A stretch of DNA of 8,966 nucleotides from Pseudomonadota bacterium (GTDB lineage Bacteria > Pseudomonadota > Alphaproteobacteria > Reyranellales > Reyranellaceae), in assembly GCA_023436825.1 (NCBI GenBank), contig JAEZHS010000157.1:1-8966 (forward strand), written 5' to 3'. Position numbers and translations under genes: made by a program. The notes beneath the pieces are model-generated. The model ran no database searches, had not been told where the DNA came from, and saw only the letters and a program-made list of their open reading frames with translations. Shown piece by piece: positions 5,202 to 8,966 of the stretch (the stretch's first letter is position 1; each line of letters begins with the position of its first letter).

Positions 5202-8200
5202 ATGTCGCTTACCAGCGCTGCCGGCCGGCTGACGGCCGTCCTTGGGCCGACGAACACCGGCAAGACCTACCTCGCCATTGAACGCATGCTCGGCCACGAA
5301 TCGGGCATGATCGGCTTTCCGCTGCGCCTTTTGGCGCGCGAGAACTACGATCGCATCGTCAAGGTCAAGGGCGCCTCGCAGGTCGCGCTGATCACCGGCG
5401 AGGAGAAGATCGCCCCACCCGGCGCGCGCTATTTCGTCTGCACCGTCGAATCGATGCCGCTCGACCGTACGGTATCGTTCCTCGCCGTCGACGAGGTGCA
5501 GATGGCCGCAGATCCCGAGCGCGGCCATTTCTTCACCGACCGCATCCTGAACGCACGCGGCACGCATGAAACCATGCTGTTGGGCGCCGACACCATCCGG
5601 CCGGTGCTCAATCGCCTGCTGCCCGACATCGACATCGTGGCGCGGCCGCGCTTCTCCAAGCTCGCCTATGCCGGGCCGAAGAAGGCGACGCGCCTGCCCA
5701 GACGCTCGGCGGTCGTAGGCTTCTCGGCGAGCGAGGTCTATGCCATCGCCGAGCTGATACGCCGCCAGCGCGGTGGTACGGCGATCGTGATGGGCGCCTT
5801 GAGCCCGCGCACGCGCAACGCCCAGGTCGACATGTTCCAGTCGGGCGAGGTCGATTACCTGGTGGCGACCGACGCAATCGGCATGGGCCTCAACATGGAC
5901 GTGAACCACGTCTGGTTCGCCTCGTTGCGCAAATATGACGGCCGCACGCTCAGACCGCTGCGCAACGTCGAATTGGCGCAGATCGCCGGCCGCGCCGGCC
6001 GCCACATGAACGACGGCACCTTCGGCACCACCGCCGAGGTCGGCGGGCTCGACCCCGAGGTGGTCGAGGCGATCGAAAACCATCGCTTCGATCCGCTGCG
6101 CGACGTGCAATGGCGCAACAGCGACCTGCATTTCCATTCAGTTCCAGCCCTGATCGCTTCCCTCAACCGCCCGCCGCATCACGCCGCACTGCAAAGGGTT
6201 CGCGAACAGGACGACCAACTCGCCCTGCAGACCCTGTCGACGCACTCGGAATTCCTGCCGCGCCTGCGCACGCCACAGCGCGTGAAGCTGCTCTGGGAAG
6301 TCTGCCAGGTGCCCGATTTTCGCAAGACGATGACGGAAGAGCACACAAGGCTGCTCGGCCAGCTTTTCGAGCATCTGACGCAGGGCGGCGAGCGGCTGCC
6401 GGAGGACTGGATCGAGAGCCACATCAAGCGGCTGGAGCACTACGACGGCGACATCGACACTTTGATGGCACGTATCGCGCATGTTCGGACGTGGACATAT
6501 ATTTCGCATCGTCCGGACTGGATTCAGCGTTCGGTGCATTGGCAGGAGCGGACTCGCTCTATCGAAGACAAGCTTTCTGACGTATTGCACCAGCGTCTGA
6601 CGCAAAGGTTTGTCGATAGACGGGCGGCCTTGCTTGTACGAAGATTACGCGATGAGGGTGAAATGACGTCGTCGGTCGCCGCGGCGGGCGAGGTGTCGGT
6701 CGAAGGAGAGCATCTCGGCCGCATCGAGGGATTCCGCTTCGTGCCGGATGCGACAGAGGGGCATGCCGACCAGAAGGCTGTGCTGAGCGCCGCATTGCGT
6801 GCGCTGCGCCAGGATCTGCCCGTGCGCCTGCAGGCATTCACCAATTCGCCCGATGGCGAGCTGGTGTTCGATTCGCAGTTGCGCGTCTGCTGGGGCGGCG
6901 GTCCCGTCGCGCGCCTGCTGCCGAGCGGCGACATCCTCGCGCCCAAGGTCGAGGCGCTGCCGTCGGATCTGCTCGATGGTCCGGCGCGCGAGGAAGTGCG
7001 CAAGCGCGCCGCCACCTGGGTCGAAACGCGCATTCGTCTCGGCCTCAGCGAATTGATGGATGCCCGCGCCACGACGGAACTGCCGGCCGGCGCGCGCGGC
7101 ATCATCTTCCAGCTCTGCGAGGGGCTCGGCGTGCTGGCGCGGCGGCCGATCGAGGATCAGCTCGCCCAGCTCAACGAGGAGGATCGCAAGGCTCTGGCGC
7201 GGCTCGGCGTGCGGGTCGGCGTCTATTCGCTCTACTTCCCGAGCATGTTGAAGCCGGTGCCGATCAGGTTGCGCGCCGGCCTCTGGATGGTGGCGCACAG
7301 CCGCGAGACCATCCCGCCGTTGCCGGCCGAGGGCCGCACCTCGATGGATCTGCCGCAGGGCGCGGAGCGCGAATTCTACGCCACCATCGGCTATCTGCCG
7401 CTGGGCGACCACGCCATCCGCGCCGACATGGTCGAGCGCTTGGCGGCAATGGCACGCCACGCCGTGCGCGAAAGCCGCGAGTCTGCGCGGCGGGCACAGC
7501 AACAGCAGCAGCAGAAGAAGCCTGACGCCGCGCCGCCGGCAGCAGGCGACGCATCCCCACCCGCGAGCGCAACTGCGCCGACCGACGAGATCAGCGAATG
7601 GGCCATCGTTGCCGCCGCCTTCGGCGAGAGCGAGCCTGCGCCGGCAGAACCGGTAGCGGCTGAGCCGGAGCCGGTCGCGGAGGCCGCGGCAGCCGAAGAG
7701 GCGCCTGCAGAAACGCCGGCCGAGCCGGTGCCGGCCGAGGAGACGGCAGCGGAAGTGGCTGCCGCTCAGGATACCGCGGTCGAAGAGACGGCTTCCGAGG
7801 AGACGACGGCCGAGGAGGCCAAGGCCGAAGGATCGCCTGTCGAGGCCGAGCCCGCCGAGGCCAAGGCAGAAGAAACGCCTGCCGAAGCGCCGGCGCCGGC
7901 CGCTGAGGCCGTAGCCACGGAGCAGTCCAGGAAGCCGGCAGGCCCACGTCCGCTGCCGCCGGGGTGGTTCCGCGCCACGCCGCAGATGATGTCGCTGGTC
8001 GGCTGCTCGGAGCCGGAGATGGCCAACGTGATGCGCGGGCTCGGCTATCGCGTGCATCCGCCGTCGGACGAGCACGGGCCGCTCTATGCCTTCTCCGTCA
8101 AGCCGCGCTTCGTGCGCGAGCGCGAGGAACAGCGCGAGCGCCAGCGCCAGCAGCAGAGGCAACAGCGCGATCAGCGCCGCCGCGACCGTCCCGAGCGGCC

Positions 8201-8489
8201 GAACGAGCGGCAGTTCTTTGCCGATTCACCTAGACCGGAGCGCAACAAGGACGAACGGCGGCGCGACCGGCCGCCCAACGACGGACCGCCCAACAAGGAG
8301 CGGCGCGACGATCGTCGTTCGCCCGGCGATGGGCCGCCGCGTGAGGAGCGTCGTGGGCCGAGGCCGCCGCGACGCGACAGCGGCGGGCCGGCGCTGCGCC
8401 TCTACGCCACCACCGAGAAGAAGGGCGACGCTGCGGCTGATTCGCCGTTCGCCAAGCTGCTCGAGTTGAAGCTCGGCGGAAAGAAGTAA
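5202..8489 (+). CDS. Suv3-like (SUPV3L1) superfamily 2 RNA helicase with long disordered tail
   Basis: This 1095-residue ATP-driven helicase is the bacterial relative of mitochondrial Suv3, which unwinds RNA for degradation. Residues 1-300 carry the motor: Walker A GPTNTGKT (15-22), DEVQ box (97-100), VATDAIGMGLNM (221-232) and QIAGRAGR (260-267). About 300-770 is the conserved C-terminal region, including WTYISHRPDW (431-440) and LTQRFVDRR (466-474). Q766-Q771 is followed by an Ala/Glu/Pro-rich acidic linker (about 777-908), a small conserved segment (916-970, PLPPGWFRATPQ...), a very basic Arg/Gln/Pro-rich stretch (971-1060), and a terminal SPFAKLLELKLGGKK. I chose the ATG at 5202, which has AAGGTGGG just before it, over 5178, which has none. 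The S4 gene follows 14 bases later. The tail looks like an RNA or protein docking arm, by inference from composition. Confidence 0.93.
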   Translation: MSLTSAAGRLTAVLGPTNTGKTYLAIERMLGHESGMIGFPLRLLARENYDRIVKVKGASQVALITGEEKIAPPGARYFVCTVESMPLDRTVSFLAVDEVQMAADPERGHFFTDRILNARGTHETMLLGADTIRPVLNRLLPDIDIVARPRFSKLAYAGPKKATRLPRRSAVVGFSASEVYAIAELIRRQRGGTAIVMGALSPRTRNAQVDMFQSGEVDYLVATDAIGMGLNMDVNHVWFASLRKYDGRTLRPLRNVELAQIAGRAGRHMNDGTFGTTAEVGGLDPEVVEAIENHRFDPLRDVQWRNSDLHFHSVPALIASLNRPPHHAALQRVREQDDQLALQTLSTHSEFLPRLRTPQRVKLLWEVCQVPDFRKTMTEEHTRLLGQLFEHLTQGGERLPEDWIESHIKRLEHYDGDIDTLMARIAHVRTWTYISHRPDWIQRSVHWQERTRSIEDKLSDVLHQRLTQRFVDRRAALLVRRLRDEGEMTSSVAAAGEVSVEGEHLGRIEGFRFVPDATEGHADQKAVLSAALRALRQDLPVRLQAFTNSPDGELVFDSQLRVCWGGGPVARLLPSGDILAPKVEALPSDLLDGPAREEVRKRAATWVETRIRLGLSELMDARATTELPAGARGIIFQLCEGLGVLARRPIEDQLAQLNEEDRKALARLGVRVGVYSLYFPSMLKPVPIRLRAGLWMVAHSRETIPPLPAEGRTSMDLPQGAEREFYATIGYLPLGDHAIRADMVERLAAMARHAVRESRESARRAQQQQQQKKPDAAPPAAGDASPPASATAPTDEISEWAIVAAAFGESEPAPAEPVAAEPEPVAEAAAAEEAPAETPAEPVPAEETAAEVAAAQDTAVEETASEETTAEEAKAEGSPVEAEPAEAKAEETPAEAPAPAAEAVATEQSRKPAGPRPLPPGWFRATPQMMSLVGCSEPEMANVMRGLGYRVHPPSDEHGPLYAFSVKPRFVREREEQRERQRQQQRQQRDQRRRDRPERPNERQFFADSPRPERNKDERRRDRPPNDGPPNKERRDDRRSPGDGPPREERRGPRPPRRDSGGPALRLYATTEKKGDAAADSPFAKLLELKLGGKK
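7632..7925 (+). repeat. Low-complexity GCCGAG-rich coding segment
   Basis: This part of the helicase gene encodes the acidic linker, dominated by Ala, Glu and Pro. At the DNA level it consists of degenerate variants of GCCGAG, GAGGAG and GCCGAA. Such sequence is prone to in-frame expansion and contraction, so its length probably varies between related strains. A short CAG-rich run coding for glutamine precedes it at about 7497-7515. Confidence 0.7.
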
Positions 8490-8503
8490 GAGCCCAAGGC
8501 GCG

Positions 8504-8758
8504 ATGCGGCTCGACAAATGGCTGTGGCATGCGCGCTTCTTCAAGTCCCGCAGCCTCGCCACGCGCTTCATCGAGAAGTCGCGCTGCCGCATCGACGGCC
8601 GTGTCGTCGACAAGCCGCACGCCACCGTGGCGCCCGGCATGGTGCTGACCTTCGCCCTTGGGCCGCGCGTGCGCGTGGTGCGGATCGTGGCCTTGGGCGA
8701 CCGTCGTGGTCCCGCTCCCGAGGCTCGCGCGTTGTATGACGAAATCGACAGCGACTGA
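8504..8758 (+). CDS. hslR: S4-domain RNA-binding protein, Hsp15-like
   Basis: This 84-residue protein is almost entirely one S4 domain. RLDKWLWHARFFKSRSLATRFIE (2-24) is the S4 helix pair. RIDGRVVDKPHATVAPGMVLTF (29-50) is the beta part. GDRRGPAPEARALYDEI (65-81) matches the end of the Hsp15 core. In E. coli, Hsp15 binds the large ribosomal subunit when it carries a stranded nascent chain. This copy is much shorter than E. coli Hsp15 and lacks its basic C-terminal extension, so the exact role may differ. AAGG at 8493-8497 serves as a modest ribosome binding site. The gene lies 14 bases after the helicase stop, so the two are probably co-transcribed, which fits two RNA-acting proteins. Confidence 0.9.
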   Translation: MRLDKWLWHARFFKSRSLATRFIEKSRCRIDGRVVDKPHATVAPGMVLTFALGPRVRVVRIVALGDRRGPAPEARALYDEIDSD

Positions 8759-8795
8759 CTTGCGCCAACCGACGATGATTCGCCACCTTGCGCCA
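8759..8795. repeat. 9-bp direct repeat upstream of fdxA
   Basis: CTTGCGCCA occurs at 8759-8767 and again at 8787-8795, with starts 28 bases apart, in the 81-base gap before fdxA. The spacing is close to three helical turns, so it might be a regulator site. The TTGCGC in the second copy could serve as a weak -35, though the -10 to match is poor. Confidence 0.3.
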
Positions 8796-8827
8796 TCCGG
8801 TTCATCGCGTTAAGCACGCCGCCGCTT

Positions 8828-8832
8828 AGGAG
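8828..8832 (+). promoter_or_regulatory. Ribosome binding site of fdxA
   Basis: AGGAG lies 7 bases before the ATG at 8840 and fixes the fdxA start. It is the strongest Shine-Dalgarno on the plus strand of this window, in keeping with a highly expressed ferredoxin. Confidence 0.75.
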
Positions 8833-8839
8833 TCCGTTG

Positions 8840-8966
8840 ATGACCTATGTCGTGACCGAGGCTTGCATCAAGTGCAAGTACATGGACTGCGTCGAAGTCT
8901 GCCCCGTGGATTGCTTCTACGAGGGCGAGAACATGCTGGTCATCAATCCGGACGAATGCATCGACT
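8840..8966 (+). CDS. fdxA: Ferredoxin FdxA, 7Fe type (partial, cut by window end)
   Basis: The first 42 residues begin [26 protein letters not shown] and continue through INPDECID. The cysteines at 9, 12, 17, 21, 25 and 40 match the spacing of Azotobacter ferredoxin I shifted by one. By that homology C9 and C17 would belong to the 3Fe-4S cluster, and C21 and C40 to the 4Fe-4S cluster; the remaining ligands lie beyond the window. It is a soluble one-electron carrier. It follows the S4 gene after 81 bases, so it may have its own promoter as well as read-through from the helicase operon. The helicase-S4-fdxA order is common in alphaproteobacteria. Confidence 0.95.
   Translation, partial: MTYVVTEACIKCKYMDCVEVCPVDCFYEGENMLVINPDECID

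Noticed and set aside
4998..6137. 379-residue minus-strand ORF spanning the DUF1223-helicase junction
   Set aside because: It is a shadow of the helicase motor and the DUF1223 end, made possible by high GC; it carries no family motif.
6645..8162. 505-residue minus-strand ORF opposite the helicase
   Set aside because: Its composition is low-complexity Arg, Leu and Gly mirroring the helicase codons, it has no recognisable motifs, and the plus-strand helicase frame is unmistakable.

Overview
The window is GC-rich DNA from an alphaproteobacterium. The clearest evidence is the run of three co-directional genes at the right end: a SUPV3L1/Suv3-like DEAD/DEAH-type RNA helicase with a long low-complexity tail, an Hsp15-like S4-domain protein, and FdxA. 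That order is familiar from alphaproteobacterial chromosomes. A Rhodospirillales or Reyranella-like host is plausible, but this is a guess. I see no RNA genes, CRISPR arrays, transposases or phage genes.

Left half (about 100-4251, everything on the minus strand, described in the direction of transcription). A candidate zinc-regulator (Zur) box at 4257-4279 lies just upstream of a possible 38-residue one-helix membrane protein. The stop of that ORF overlaps the GTG start of a zinc-type ABC ATPase (AztA-like). This is followed by the membrane permease (AztB-like) and, 9 bases later, by an epoxide-hydrolase-type alpha/beta hydrolase. Next comes a perfect 16-bp inverted repeat that overlaps the ribosome binding site of vapB. 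The vapBC toxin-antitoxin pair follows, and its toxin gene carries a one-base frameshift. The last two genes are a very small secreted proline-rich peptide with a strong Shine-Dalgarno and, one base after its stop, a lipoprotein of unknown function. Beyond them, at 32-98, is an imperfect palindromic dispersed repeat of the kind whose chance translation reads CHPERSEGP.

Right half (4379-8966, plus strand). A Tat-type exported DUF1223 protein (thioredoxin-like, CxxC) is divergent from the zinc genes and shares their regulatory region. The Zur-like box contains an exact extended -10 (TGnTATAAT) reading toward it. The helicase, the S4 protein and the start of fdxA, which is cut by the window edge, follow.

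No wholly new multi-gene system is evident. The parts most worth a second look are: the Zur-like box placed between aztAB and DUF1223; the tiny ORF coupled to aztA; the zinc transporter with no solute-binding protein beside it; the broken vapC behind an intact operator and antitoxin; and the mini-operon of the 38-residue secreted peptide and the lipoprotein.
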